Virus record (IMG/VR): IMGVR_UViG_3300029990_000044
Location: 1-28,843 of that record
Source: a virus
Length of the DNA: 28,843 nucleotides
Direction: 5' to 3' (one strand)
Each line of letters starts with the position of its first letter. The first letter of the stretch is position 1. The translations under genes were made by a program, and so were the position numbers. The notes below the pieces were generated by a model. That model had not been told where the DNA came from, searched no databases, and saw nothing but the letters and a program-made list of their open reading frames with translations. This document shows positions 14,987-22,451 of this stretch, piece by piece.

Positions 14987-15394
14987 ATGGAAATAATAAA
15001 ACGTTGTGGATGGATTCATTATGTTGATGAATTTTATAAGTTTGATTCTAATAAATCTGGAAAATGGATGTATTTCTTTAAAGATAAAGAATTTGTAGCT
15101 AAAATATGTGAGGATACCATAAAAAAGAATATTGTTGGTGAATCAAAACATACAGATGAAGAAATAGGAGTTACTTGTTTTTATCTTAATTGTGATGATA
15201 TCAGAACACATAAAAAGATTCTATTGTACTTTATTGAAAATAATCTTATTTCTAAAACAAAAAGTGGAAGATTATATAATATACCCTTTAAATTAAATGC
15301 TCGGACTTCAGCAGGTGAATATGGTGATGAATTTCATTCAGATATAAAACTATCGAAATTCATTGATTTAAATACAGGAAAATGGTTGCTATAA
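14987..15394 (+). CDS. Hypothetical 135-residue protein
   Basis: ATG follows AAAAGGAGATACAATT. Contains KSGKWMYFFKDKEFVAKICEDTIKKNIVGESKHTDEEIGVTCFYLN, then a helix and a C-terminal FIDLNTGKWLL. The K(W/Y)M-F and VGESKHT pattern is familiar from uncharacterised phage proteins, but I cannot name the family. Confidence 0.75.
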   Translation: MEIIKRCGWIHYVDEFYKFDSNKSGKWMYFFKDKEFVAKICEDTIKKNIVGESKHTDEEIGVTCFYLNCDDIRTHKKILLYFIENNLISKTKSGRLYNIPFKLNARTSAGEYGDEFHSDIKLSKFIDLNTGKWLL

Positions 15395-15450
15395 AATAGA
15401 TTTGAAAATAAAGTGTTAAAATATCTTTTAATTGAAGCGAGGTGAGTAAA

Positions 15451-15588
15451 ATGGATTGTAAAAGATGTGGCAATGAGTTAAAGCAAATGGAAGATTTGGA
15501 TTTCTTTGAATGTGAAGAATGTGAATTAATATATGATGAACAAGATAATGATATTACAGAAGATTATTTTGAGGGAATATATCAATAA
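15451..15588 (+). CDS. Zinc-ribbon protein, 45 residues
   Basis: ATG 15451 follows GCGAGGTGAG. CKRCGNEL (Cys 3, 6) and CEECEL (Cys 21, 24) make a compact zinc ribbon, followed by a strongly acidic tail. Similar in plan to 12753-12926. Probably a nucleic-acid- or protein-binding adaptor. Confidence 0.75.
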   Translation: MDCKRCGNELKQMEDLDFFECEECELIYDEQDNDITEDYFEGIYQ

Positions 15589-15608
15589 ATGAGAGAGGTG
15601 ATTTTAAA

Positions 15609-15836
15609 TTGTGTAAAACAAAAATACAGGAATATATAAAATTATTAGATGGTTATATTTGCAAAACAAATGAACATAATTTTAATATAAAGAATCAAAA
15701 TATTATAATAGATAAAAATGTATTGTTATTAAATACTTTAGATGATATTCAATTAAAGAAGACATTAAATTTATTAGAAAGTATTTATGAATCTGAAATA
15801 AATATAAAAGAATTAATAAAAAATATAAGTCAATAA
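15609..15836 (+). CDS. Hypothetical 75-residue protein with TTG start
   Basis: The only start at good distance from GAGAGGTGAT is TTG 15609. Helical, Asn/Ile/Lys-rich, with helix-forming LDDIQLKKTLNLLESIYESEINIKELIKNI. No family recognised. Confidence 0.65.
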   Translation: MCKTKIQEYIKLLDGYICKTNEHNFNIKNQNIIIDKNVLLLNTLDDIQLKKTLNLLESIYESEINIKELIKNISQ

Positions 15837-15868
15837 AGCAATAAGTTTATAATGAAAGGGAAAAGCTA

Positions 15869-16351
15869 ATGATAAAAAATTTAAAATTAAATATAAATAA
15901 AACATATGAGTTGTATTTAGAATCCAAAGACTTAATTGAAAAAGGTCATTGTTATAATAATTGTATAAACATATTGGCAAATCTATTATTAGAAGATTAC
16001 CATAAGGGAGAATATAAAATTGGTTATTGTTATACTGGAGGGCAAGACCACTATTTAGTTAGACATTGCGTTATTATTAATAAGAAGAATGAAGTAATTG
16101 ATGTTACTGCGTTGTCAAAATACGAAGTTAAAGAACTTAGAAGATTATCAAAATTATATAATATACAATATTATATTTTTGCAGAATTAGATAGCCAACA
16201 ATTATATTTTGCCCTAGAAAAAGCTAATTATGTTCCAGCATTAAAGAATATATTTAGTGAGAAAGAAAAAGAATTATATGAATATATAAGTAAATTAGGT
16301 TTAGAAATTAATAGTTGTGATTATAATATGTTTATTAAAGAGTTATTATAG
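15869..16351 (+). CDS. Papain/transglutaminase-like protein, possible Cys-His-Asp triad
   Basis: This 160-residue protein has ATG after AAAGGGAAAAGCTA. GHCYNN (Cys 28) starts a helix, RHCVII (His 66) lies on a strand and EVIDVTAL (Asp 78) follows on the next. This spacing of Cys, His and Asp with an ID(P/V)T segment is typical of papain-like and transglutaminase-like folds: proteases, amidases and deamidases. GYCYTGGQDHY may line the pocket. There is no signal peptide, so it should act in the cytoplasm. A phage effector that alters a host protein is a possibility. The family is inferred from pattern only. Confidence 0.6.
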   Translation: MIKNLKLNINKTYELYLESKDLIEKGHCYNNCINILANLLLEDYHKGEYKIGYCYTGGQDHYLVRHCVIINKKNEVIDVTALSKYEVKELRRLSKLYNIQYYIFAELDSQQLYFALEKANYVPALKNIFSEKEKELYEYISKLGLEINSCDYNMFIKELL

Positions 16352-16363
16352 GAGGATTTAAAT

Positions 16364-16609
16364 ATGAAAAAATTATATACTGAAGTGCAATATAGGGAAT
16401 ATGAAAAATTAATGGAGAAAATGGTTAATACTGATGATATATCAATTGGCTTTGAAATTCATGAAGAAATAAATATATGGTTAATTGATAATCATATAAG
16501 TCAGCAAGCAGAAGATCAAATGAACACAAGAATGGAAGAAGAAGATATAGATGAAATGAATGGAGTTAAAAAAGAAGGAAAATTAATAGAATTTCCAAAG
16601 AAAGAATAG
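16364..16609 (+). CDS. Hypothetical 81-residue acidic protein
   Basis: ATG follows AGGAGGATTTAAAT. All-helical and rich in Glu and Met (residues 50-65 hold repeated EE/ED), with a basic end (KKEGKLIEFPKKE). Function unknown. Confidence 0.75.
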   Translation: MKKLYTEVQYREYEKLMEKMVNTDDISIGFEIHEEINIWLIDNHISQQAEDQMNTRMEEEDIDEMNGVKKEGKLIEFPKKE

Positions 16610-16631
16610 ATGTAAAGGCTTTAAAAGAGCC

Positions 16632-16646
16632 ATTTTATGGTAATAT
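16632..16646 (+). promoter_or_regulatory. Extended -10 promoter candidate
   Basis: ATTTTATGGTAATAT: a TGG plus TAATAT -10 (16641-16646) nearly identical to 3311-3325, here with a leader of about 40 bases before the gene at 16695. No clear -35. More plausible as a promoter than the other two copies because of the leader length. Confidence 0.45.
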
Positions 16647-16694
16647 TAGGTTTTAAGAACGGCTTAAATAGGGACTTTAGGAGGCATAAAAATT

Positions 16695-16985
16695 ATGAAA
16701 TTTACTAAAAAAGAAACAGATGATTTTATAGAACAATTAATATTCACTAATGAGTCAATGTGGACGGCATTATGTTCATGTGAAGAATTAACAAGAAAAG
16801 ATATATTTAAAGAAATAGTCAATTCTGATAGTGAAGAAACTGAACAATTAAAGAAAATGATAGCTGAAAAATTCTATAAGAAAGCCAGTGAGAAAAGTGA
16901 TGTAAAATTTGCTAAACCAGAAATGAGTGGAGATTTACAAGATTTTCAATTTCTTGGTGATGAATTAGAAAAATATTTAAAATAA
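16695..16985 (+). CDS. Hypothetical 96-residue protein
   Basis: ATG follows TAGGAGGCATAAAAATT. Helical and acidic (TKKETDDFIEQLIFTNESMWTALCSCEELTRKD), with a C-terminal FQFLGDELEKYLK. No motif recognised. First gene after the extended -10 element at 16632. Confidence 0.75.
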   Translation: MKFTKKETDDFIEQLIFTNESMWTALCSCEELTRKDIFKEIVNSDSEETEQLKKMIAEKFYKKASEKSDVKFAKPEMSGDLQDFQFLGDELEKYLK

Positions 16986-16999
16986 GAGAGGTTATAATA

Positions 17000-17203
17000 A
17001 TGAAATGTGAAGCTTGTAAATATGAATCATGGGATTTTGATAATAAGTTTGTAAAAATAAATCTAGTAGCTACAATTCAAAAGAAAAACAGAGATGATGA
17101 TACATATGATGAAAAGGTTGAGATATTAGCGTGTCCAAAGTGTGGAACTTTAAAAATTAGCACAGATTGTTTACTATATTTAAATGAAGATGAGGAGGAA
17201 TAA
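17000..17203 (+). CDS. Zinc-finger protein, 67 residues
   Basis: ATG follows GAGAGGTTATAATA. CEAC at residues 3-6 and CPKCG at about 46-50 bracket a beta-rich segment, the plan of a four-Cys zinc finger related to antitoxin-type N-terminal fingers (as in MqsA-like proteins), but without a helix-turn-helix domain behind it. Function unknown. Confidence 0.75.
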   Translation: MKCEACKYESWDFDNKFVKINLVATIQKKNRDDDTYDEKVEILACPKCGTLKISTDCLLYLNEDEEE

Positions 17204-17205
17204 TT

Positions 17206-17565
17206 ATGAAAATAACAGCGACAAATTCAACAAGGTTTACAAAAATAGAAGAAATATTAGATAAATTAAAAGAAGATTTTACTAATAAATTTGAATCAGC
17301 AGAGTTTGTATTAGAAGGATGGGATGATATAAAATTAACATCATTAAATTGTTTTGATGAAGAAATTGTATTACCAAAGGGATTTATAATAGGACAGATA
17401 CAATATCATATTTATCCAGAATACAAAAAAGATAAAGATGATATGATTACAGAAAAACAAAAATATAGAATTGAAATTGAAGGAACTTTAGAAGATCAGA
17501 AATATAAATTAATCTATAACAATTTATATACAATAGGTATAAAAATACGAGTTGAGTTATATTAA
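17206..17565 (+). CDS. Hypothetical 119-residue protein
   Basis: Two bases after the previous stop, ATG uses GAGGAGG in that gene's end. A helix (KIEEILDKLKEDFTNKF) and beta-rich remainder with IGQIQYHIYPEYKK and a closing IGIKIRVELY. Function unknown. Confidence 0.75.
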   Translation: MKITATNSTRFTKIEEILDKLKEDFTNKFESAEFVLEGWDDIKLTSLNCFDEEIVLPKGFIIGQIQYHIYPEYKKDKDDMITEKQKYRIEIEGTLEDQKYKLIYNNLYTIGIKIRVELY

Positions 17566-17599
17566 AATGAAGAATTTAGAGTAAGTGGAGGATTTCTTT

Positions 17600-17827
17600 A
17601 TGACAATTAAAACAGTAATATATGATTATAAAATTGAAGCAGAAAGTTATATAAATAAACCAATTATTAAAGATAATATACCAATAGGAACAATTAGCAA
17701 GGCTACAAAGTTTGATTTAGGAATTGAAATAGAAGGACAGATATGGGATAAATATATATCTAGTTTTGTTGAATTTACTGACGATGAAGATAAAAGAGTT
17801 TGTAATAGTGTTAGCATAAGTCTATAA
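17600..17827 (+). CDS. Hypothetical 75-residue protein
   Basis: I choose ATG 17600 after GTGGAGG; the in-frame GTG at 17585 is itself part of the ribosome binding site. Beta-rich (IKTVIYDYKIEAESYINKP, IPIGTISKATKFDLGIEIEGQIWD), probably a small barrel. Its last codons run into the motif copy at 17826. Confidence 0.7.
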   Translation: MTIKTVIYDYKIEAESYINKPIIKDNIPIGTISKATKFDLGIEIEGQIWDKYISSFVEFTDDEDKRVCNSVSISL

Positions 17828-17841
17828 ACAAATTAACAGAA
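17826..17841 (+). repeat. 16-base intergenic motif, copy upstream of a promoter
   Basis: AAACAAATTAACAGAA overlaps the stop codon of the gene before and ends 5 bases before TTGACA. Confidence 0.75.
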
Positions 17842-17846
17842 ATTAA

Positions 17847-17875
17847 TTGACAATATAAAATAATAAGAGTAATAT
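17847..17875 (+). promoter_or_regulatory. Sigma-70-type promoter flanked by two motif copies
   Basis: Perfect TTGACA (17847-17852), 17 bases, TAATAT (17870-17875), bracketed by motif copies at 17826 and 17885. Should drive the run beginning at 17915. Confidence 0.85.
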
Positions 17876-17884
17876 TATGGTTAT

Positions 17885-17900
17885 AAATAAATTAATATAA
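17885..17900 (+). repeat. 16-base intergenic motif, downstream copy
   Basis: AAATAAATTAATATAA begins 9 bases after the -10, and 59 bases after the upstream copy. It directly precedes the GGAAGTGG ribosome binding site. Confidence 0.75.
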
Positions 17901-17914
17901 GGAAGTGGATAATT

Positions 17915-18046
17915 ATAAACAAATCAAAAATGTCAGAGCAATTTAAATTATTCCTACAATCACAAGAAATGGACATTAATATATATGAATACATAGGTAA
18001 AGATTGTTATGATTATAAAGTTAGAAATGTTCAAACTGGTGTGTAA
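17915..18046 (+). CDS. Small protein, 38-43 residues, apparent ATA start
   Basis: The first gene behind the 17847-17875 promoter. GGAAGTGG is followed 6 bases later by ATA at 17915, in frame with AAC AAA TCA AAA ATG. The first ATG (17930) has no ribosome binding site of its own. From that ATG the product is MSEQFKLFLQSQEMDINIYE plus 18 more residues. Either a rare ATA start is used, or a former ATG is lost and expression is weak. Function unknown. Confidence 0.5.
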   Translation: MNKSKMSEQFKLFLQSQEMDINIYEYIGKDCYDYKVRNVQTGV

Positions 18047-18079
18047 TAGGGTATATAAGATATTAAGGAGGTATGATTA

Positions 18080-18283
18080 ATGGAAATAATTGAATTTAAA
18101 TTAAATGATGAACTTCAACAACAAGCCATAGATTTTGGAGAATACATTGGAGATTATATTGTAGAAATCAACGAAGAAGAAAGTATTATAAAATATACAT
18201 ATGAAAACGAGGAATATGAAGTAGAATATGACACAAAAGAAGTTGAAAGGTATTTTAATGATGGGATATGGATAAGACTTTAA
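18080..18283 (+). CDS. Hypothetical 67-residue acidic protein
   Basis: ATG follows AAGGAGGTATGATTA. Very acidic (about one third Asp/Glu): IVEINEEESIIKYTYENEEYEVEY is a repeated strand pattern. Charge and size would suit a DNA-mimic-type inhibitor, but there is no direct evidence. Confidence 0.75.
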   Translation: MEIIEFKLNDELQQQAIDFGEYIGDYIVEINEEESIIKYTYENEEYEVEYDTKEVERYFNDGIWIRL

Positions 18284-18333
18284 ATTACTTCTTTTAAGGT
18301 GAAATAAATTAAACTGGAGGTTAGAAAATAGAT

Positions 18334-18816
18334 ATGGAAATATTAGATTATTACAACGAAATTAAAAGTTATAAAAATAATGAATTAAAAAAGGTATTAG
18401 GAACGTACGGTTTTAATTACAAAGATAAAAAAATAGATTTGGTAAAGAAATGTATGGAACGAAAATATAATGAATTTTTTAGAAATAGAATAAAACTAAA
18501 CAGTAATGAGATATTAAATAAAGCAAAAGAATATAAAACATTTGAATCTTCAAGTGATGTTATAGGAACTTTGTGGATAGATGGTTGGATATTTTTAATT
18601 AATACTTCTATAGGTAAGTTTTGGTATTGCATAAGTAAAGACCGTGTTTATCCTACTGCAACTGGAACATCAAATCAAATAGATAGAGAAATTGATAGAC
18701 TTGAAGAATATTTAAAAAATCATCAAGATTTTAAAACTGACTTAATTAATTATGGTGGATATATAAAGGAAAATTTTTTGTTTGATTGGAATGACTTTCA
18801 AAATTTAATACAGTAA
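18334..18816 (+). CDS. Hypothetical 160-residue protein
   Basis: ATG 18334 is 13 bases from GGAGG; an in-frame ATA at 18328 sits at the better distance (7). Residues 1-40 resemble a SAP-like helix-turn-helix (NNELKKVLGTYGFNYKDKKIDLVKKCMERK). Residues about 70-110 are beta-rich (VIGTLWIDGWIFLINTSIGKFWYCIS). If the SAP reading is right, it binds DNA through the N-terminus. Moderate to low confidence in the domain. Confidence 0.7.
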   Translation: MEILDYYNEIKSYKNNELKKVLGTYGFNYKDKKIDLVKKCMERKYNEFFRNRIKLNSNEILNKAKEYKTFESSSDVIGTLWIDGWIFLINTSIGKFWYCISKDRVYPTATGTSNQIDREIDRLEEYLKNHQDFKTDLINYGGYIKENFLFDWNDFQNLIQ

Positions 18817-18854
18817 AATATTACTTTTATTTGGAAAATTAAGGAGGGATAAAA

Positions 18855-19601
18855 TTGAAAAATATATATTATGCAAAAGACATTATAAATGGTTTAGTTC
18901 AGGAAATATCTTTAGGAACAAAAGTTATAATGAAGACTGAACCAAGGTTTAAACGCAAATTTATTAAAGGCAAACTAATAAAAAATGATGATAATTGTAT
19001 AGGTATTGATTACCCAAAAGAACTGGGAGGAACTTTCTTATCAAGAGAAGCTATAGAATATATTAAAATATTAGAAAAAGGGAGTAATAATATGTCAAAG
19101 AAAGAACAATTATTAAATGAATTGGAGCAAATTAAAAAAGAATTTAAAGAAAAGATAGAAAATGTACAAAAACAAATTGAGAAAGAAGATAATAAAAAAG
19201 AATGGTGGACTCCTAAAGAAAATGAAATATATTGGTATATACATTTAGATGGAAAAGTGTATTATCAAGGTTATGAGGATGACGAATTTAACAAACAACG
19301 TATTGAAAATTTAAATTATTATAAAACCAAAGACAAAGCTAAAAGAATTGCTTTCGAACAGTTGCTACATAGGAATTTAGAGAAGTTTGCTTTTGAAAAT
19401 AATGAAAGAGAAATTGATTGGAACAATAACTCTTTAAAATACAGCATAGCTTATAATTATGACAGTAAAGAATTAATTATTGATGAAACTAGGGATTATA
19501 AATATATAAGTGAAACTTATTTTATATCTGAAGAAGTAGCAGAAAAAGCAATGCGAGAATTTAAAGACGATTTAATCAGATATTTTACAAGTGATAAATA
19601 G
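18855..19601 (+). CDS. Two-part phage protein with internal start at 19092
   Basis: TTG start after AAGGAGGGATAAAA. Residues 1-75 form an SH3-like part (SLGTKVIMKTEPRFKRKFIKGKLIKND). At 19080-19084 there is GGGAG, and 8 bases on an in-frame ATG (19092) begins MSKKEQLLNELEQIKKE, a coiled coil leading into a C-terminal module: YWYIHLDGKVYYQGYEDDE, FEQLLHRNLEKFAFENNERE-DW, SETYFISEEVAEKAMREF. That module, including its coiled-coil start, occurs as a stand-alone protein in Firmicutes phages. The gene looks like an in-frame fusion that could yield both a 248- and a 169-residue product. Role unknown. Confidence 0.75.
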   Translation: MKNIYYAKDIINGLVQEISLGTKVIMKTEPRFKRKFIKGKLIKNDDNCIGIDYPKELGGTFLSREAIEYIKILEKGSNNMSKKEQLLNELEQIKKEFKEKIENVQKQIEKEDNKKEWWTPKENEIYWYIHLDGKVYYQGYEDDEFNKQRIENLNYYKTKDKAKRIAFEQLLHRNLEKFAFENNEREIDWNNNSLKYSIAYNYDSKELIIDETRDYKYISETYFISEEVAEKAMREFKDDLIRYFTSDK

Positions 19602-19611
19602 GAGGTATGTA

Positions 19612-19827
19612 ATGAGTACTTATATAACAGCAGTGAAATGTACTTATAAATATTCAGATGATAATTTAACGGTTGGGAAAATATATAATAATATTCAAAG
19701 TATGGATTTGTTTTTATATTATCTAACTGACGATACAGGAGAATCTTATAAAGCATATAGAAGAAGTCATTTTGAAATAATTGAACGCAATGAAGAAATG
19801 ATAAAAAAGTATTTATCTAGAAATTAA
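19612..19827 (+). CDS. SH3-like small phage protein, 71 residues
   Basis: ATG 19612 lies 6 bases after AGGAGG, 10 bases downstream of the previous stop. VKCTYKYSDDNLTVGKIYNNI, YYLTDDTGESYKAYRRSHFEII is the LTxGKxY...DDxG pattern of small SH3-like phage proteins and matches the N-domain of the protein at 6363. Function unknown. Confidence 0.75.
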   Translation: MSTYITAVKCTYKYSDDNLTVGKIYNNIQSMDLFLYYLTDDTGESYKAYRRSHFEIIERNEEMIKKYLSRN

Positions 19828-19886
19828 GTCTATATAAATATTTAGATTTAACATAAAATAACAATAAAATTGGGAGGAAAATAAAA

Positions 19887-20138
19887 ATGAAAGAACTAGT
19901 AATATTAGAAAATTTTAATCAGTTAAATAATAAACAAATAAAGTATCTTGAATATGAGAATTATCATATTTTTATTACTAATGATAAAGAAATATTAATG
20001 TTTTTCACAAATTTCTATCCAGATTGTGGAGTTATAGAATTTGAAGATAAGATGTATATAAATTCACAAATACATTCAAATAAAGAATTTAGAGACTTAC
20101 TAATAAATAATGAAGTTATAGATAACAATTATATGTGA
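19887..20138 (+). CDS. Hypothetical 83-residue protein
   Basis: ATG follows GGGAGGAAAATAAAA. Alternating strands and helices (KYLEYENYHIFITNDKEILMFFTNFYPDCGVIEFEDKMYINSQIH). No family recognised. Confidence 0.75.
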   Translation: MKELVILENFNQLNNKQIKYLEYENYHIFITNDKEILMFFTNFYPDCGVIEFEDKMYINSQIHSNKEFRDLLINNEVIDNNYM

Positions 20139-20195
20139 ATGAGTCATAGTATTATTAATAAAAATTTAATTTTAAAAGAATGGAGGAATGAATAA

Positions 20196-20612
20196 ATGAA
20201 ACATTTTGAAATTGGACATGATGTTATGTTAACAAAAGAATATAAATCAATTGTATTAACACAAGATGAGCAATGTTATAAATATAGTGGATTTGAATTG
20301 GGAGAATTATTTAAAATAATGACGTCAGAAAAACATGGGTTTATTTTAGAAAATTCTAGTGGCAGATTCTTTTTTAGTGATGATTTTATGCAAGAATATT
20401 TTGATATTAAAACAGATGTTGGAAATAATTTAAAAACTATATTGATTAATAATAACAACAAAGCCTTTGCCATCGCAAATAATGCTATATATTTCAATGA
20501 TAGAAGTGATTATTTAAAAGCATTATATGATGTATGTAATGCACTAAATCCTAAGTTGAATGAAAGTTTAATAGGTAGTAAATATATAGAGGATGTGAAC
20601 TATTTACAATAA
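20196..20612 (+). CDS. Hypothetical 138-residue protein, SH3-like N-terminus
   Basis: ATG follows TGGAGGAATGAATAA. Residues 1-68 are beta-rich, beginning EIGHDVMLTKEYKSIVL and ending GRFFFSDDFMQEYF, again like a small barrel. The C-terminal half is helical (NNKAFAIANNAIYFNDRSDYLKALYDVCNAL). Function unknown. Confidence 0.75.
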   Translation: MKHFEIGHDVMLTKEYKSIVLTQDEQCYKYSGFELGELFKIMTSEKHGFILENSSGRFFFSDDFMQEYFDIKTDVGNNLKTILINNNNKAFAIANNAIYFNDRSDYLKALYDVCNALNPKLNESLIGSKYIEDVNYLQ

Positions 20613-20637
20613 TTTTATAGGAGTGGAGGATTATAAA

Positions 20638-20841
20638 ATGCATAAATATGAAAATTACAATATAACTTATGATAATAAAAGATATAAAGTTAGATATATA
20701 AATCCTTTAAATACTGTGTTTTTAAGTCCTATAGTATATGAAAATGATTCTATTACAGTATCAGGAGGACTTGAATGTTATATATCTTTACAAGAACTAG
20801 AAAATACAATTAATGAGATGGAAATGGTTTATTATATATAA
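20638..20841 (+). CDS. Hypothetical 67-residue protein
   Basis: I choose ATG 20638 after GGAGTGGAGG; the in-frame GTG at 20623 lies inside that site. Beta-rich N-terminus (NITYDNKRYKVRYINPLNTVFLSP) and a short C-terminal helix. Last gene before the motif-flanked promoter at 20866. Confidence 0.75.
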   Translation: MHKYENYNITYDNKRYKVRYINPLNTVFLSPIVYENDSITVSGGLECYISLQELENTINEMEMVYYI

Positions 20842-20857
20842 TAACAAATTAACACAA
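20842..20857 (+). repeat. 16-base motif, copy upstream of a promoter
   Basis: TAACAAATTAACACAA, two mismatches to consensus, 8 bases before TTGACA, directly after a stop codon. Confidence 0.65.
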
Positions 20858-20865
20858 ATAAACTA

Positions 20866-20894
20866 TTGACAATAATTAGTACAAGTAGTAAGAT
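20866..20894 (+). promoter_or_regulatory. Sigma-70-type promoter flanked by two motif copies
   Basis: Perfect TTGACA (20866-20871), 17 bases, TAAGAT (20889-20894), with motif copies at 20842 and 20905. Should drive the run beginning at 20944. Confidence 0.8.
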
Positions 20895-20904
20895 AATCTT
20901 AAGT

Positions 20905-20920
20905 TAATAAATTAAGATAA
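20905..20920 (+). repeat. 16-base motif, diverged downstream copy
   Basis: TAATAAATTAAGATAA keeps the AATAAATTAA core, 10 bases after the -10 and 63 bases after the upstream copy. Same variant as at 8869. Confidence 0.55.
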
Positions 20921-20943
20921 AAATGAAAGGAAATGATAATAAT

Positions 20944-21207
20944 ATGAAAGCAGAATATCTAATTAAAAAAGTTGAAGAATTTTGCAAGGAGAATAATTTA
21001 GACATTTCAAAAGTATATGAGAAGATGGCTGTTGTGTATCAAGAAGAATGGGGCGTAAATATTGATTTAGAGATGCATCAGAATGGTTTTACAGACATGG
21101 CACTGTATTTAGAGAAATTAGGAACTATCGAGAGATACATACATATTTTAAATGGTTTTAGTAATTGCATCAATAATAAATGGGATTTAGCATTAGATAA
21201 AATATAA
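20944..21207 (+). CDS. Hypothetical 87-residue helical protein
   Basis: I choose ATG 20944 because the earlier in-frame ATG (20923) precedes the AAAGGAAATGA site. All-helical (AEYLIKKVEEFCKENNLDISKVYEKMAVVY), with a Trp and acidic middle. Its stop overlaps the next motif copy. Function unknown. Confidence 0.75.
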   Translation: MKAEYLIKKVEEFCKENNLDISKVYEKMAVVYQEEWGVNIDLEMHQNGFTDMALYLEKLGTIERYIHILNGFSNCINNKWDLALDKI

Positions 21208-21221
21208 ATAAATTAATATAA
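21206..21221 (+). repeat. 16-base intergenic motif, solitary copy
   Basis: AAATAAATTAATATAA overlaps the end of a stop codon and runs up to the AAAGGAGA ribosome binding site of the coiled-coil gene. Confidence 0.7.
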
Positions 21222-21237
21222 TAAAGGAGAGTTAGAA

Positions 21238-21735
21238 ATGAATTATCAAGAAAAATTATTAGAATTAGCTAAAAAGGAAGGAATACAAGGATTAAAAGGC
21301 GAAAAGTTTGAAGACATATATAATAAAGTTTTTTTCAAACTACTATCTGAAAATAAACAATTGAATCAAGCAATAGAATTTAAAGATAAATATTTCTATG
21401 AATTAAATGATAAATATATAGAAATGAAAAAAGGATACAAAAATTTATTAGAAGAAAATGAAAACTATAAGTCTGCTAATAAATCATTGGGGAATTTTAG
21501 AGTATCACTTGAAGAAAAAGTAGATAAACAAAAATCATACATATCAGAATTAGAATATCAATCAATGGAACAAGCTAAGACGGAAGAGAGTTTAAGAGAA
21601 ATAATAGATAATTATAGAAAAGGAATTAAGGATTCAAATATACAATTAGCAGAGTTTAAAGGAATAGAAGAAAAGTTAAAAGGTGAAATAGCAAATTTAA
21701 AACAAATCTTAAAAGCAGTAACGTATTTATTGTAG
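21238..21735 (+). CDS. Coiled-coil protein, 165 residues
   Basis: ATG follows AAAGGAGAGTTAGAA. From about residue 30 on the protein is a nearly continuous heptad-rich coil (EENENYKSANKSLGNF, LEEKVDKQKSYISELEYQ, LKGEIANLKQILKAV). The N-terminal KLLELAKKEGIQGLKGE may be a small cap. Likely dimeric. Role unknown. Confidence 0.8.
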   Translation: MNYQEKLLELAKKEGIQGLKGEKFEDIYNKVFFKLLSENKQLNQAIEFKDKYFYELNDKYIEMKKGYKNLLEENENYKSANKSLGNFRVSLEEKVDKQKSYISELEYQSMEQAKTEESLREIIDNYRKGIKDSNIQLAEFKGIEEKLKGEIANLKQILKAVTYLL

Positions 21736-21788
21736 AATATTGGGAATAAAATGGAAATTTTACACAATGTTAAGGAGTGAAAAATAGA

Positions 21789-22172
21789 ATGAATGAGAAG
21801 TTAAATATAATTGAAGCTAGAAAAATGCCATCATATACAGAATTTAAGGTGTTATATGATTGTGGACATTATGATAAAAGGACAATAAAGAAGTTACCTA
21901 ATGGTTTTTTTGAATGGAGTGATAAAAGTCAAGAATGGCTATGTGAAAGTATTTTAATGGCGAAGTTTATTCCAATTCAAAAGACAGTGAATACAACAGA
22001 AGCTTTTAAGTCATTGGATGAGAATAAAGAAATAGAAAGTGTTTGTACACATAATAGGTATAAGAAAGAAAATAGGAAGTTATTATTGGTAGTTGAAGGA
22101 TTCGGATTTGAAGAATGTGAGTCAATATCTTCAGAAGAAATATTAGATGATTGGATAATTATAGAACAATAA
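21789..22172 (+). CDS. Hypothetical 127-residue protein
   Basis: I choose ATG 21789, 11 bases after AAGGAG, over GTG 21777, which overlaps it. FKVLYDCGHYDKRTIKKLPNGFFEWSDKSQEWLCESILMAKF with CGH could be a metal-binding turn; the C-terminus is acidic (FGFEECESISSEEILDDWIIIE). Not recognised. Confidence 0.75.
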   Translation: MNEKLNIIEARKMPSYTEFKVLYDCGHYDKRTIKKLPNGFFEWSDKSQEWLCESILMAKFIPIQKTVNTTEAFKSLDENKEIESVCTHNRYKKENRKLLLVVEGFGFEECESISSEEILDDWIIIEQ

Positions 22173-22202
22173 GCACATAAGATCTTGATTTTAAGGTAAG
22201 TT

Positions 22203-22218
22203 AAATAAATTAATAGAA
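22203..22218 (+). repeat. 16-base intergenic motif, solitary copy
   Basis: AAATAAATTAATAGAA, exact consensus, just before the AAAGGAGA ribosome binding site of the gene at 22240. Confidence 0.7.
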
Positions 22219-22239
22219 GAATAAAGGAGAATCGAAATT

Positions 22240-22446
22240 ATGAAGGTATATTTAATTAAAAGAGGTAAAATTACTCATGTAGGGTTTAAAGCAAAGGTTA
22301 TGGGTGATATAGATGTATATAGTGTGTGTAATCAAAGAATGGATTGTAGTGATGTAATATATATAGGAGAAGATACTGAGGTAACTTGTAAAAGATGTTT
22401 AAAGAAAATGGCTAAAGCTGATGAACATGGAAGAGCAATACTTTAA
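22240..22446 (+). CDS. Small zinc-binding protein, 68 residues
   Basis: ATG follows AAAGGAGAATCGAAATT. ITHVGFKAKVMGDIDVYSVC with a later CKRCLKKMAKADEHG gives one His and a set of Cys suited to a zinc finger; CxxC lies near residue 52. Small basic N-terminus. Likely a nucleic-acid-binding protein; family unknown. Confidence 0.75.
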   Translation: MKVYLIKRGKITHVGFKAKVMGDIDVYSVCNQRMDCSDVIYIGEDTEVTCKRCLKKMAKADEHGRAIL

Positions 22447-22451
22447 TAAAA

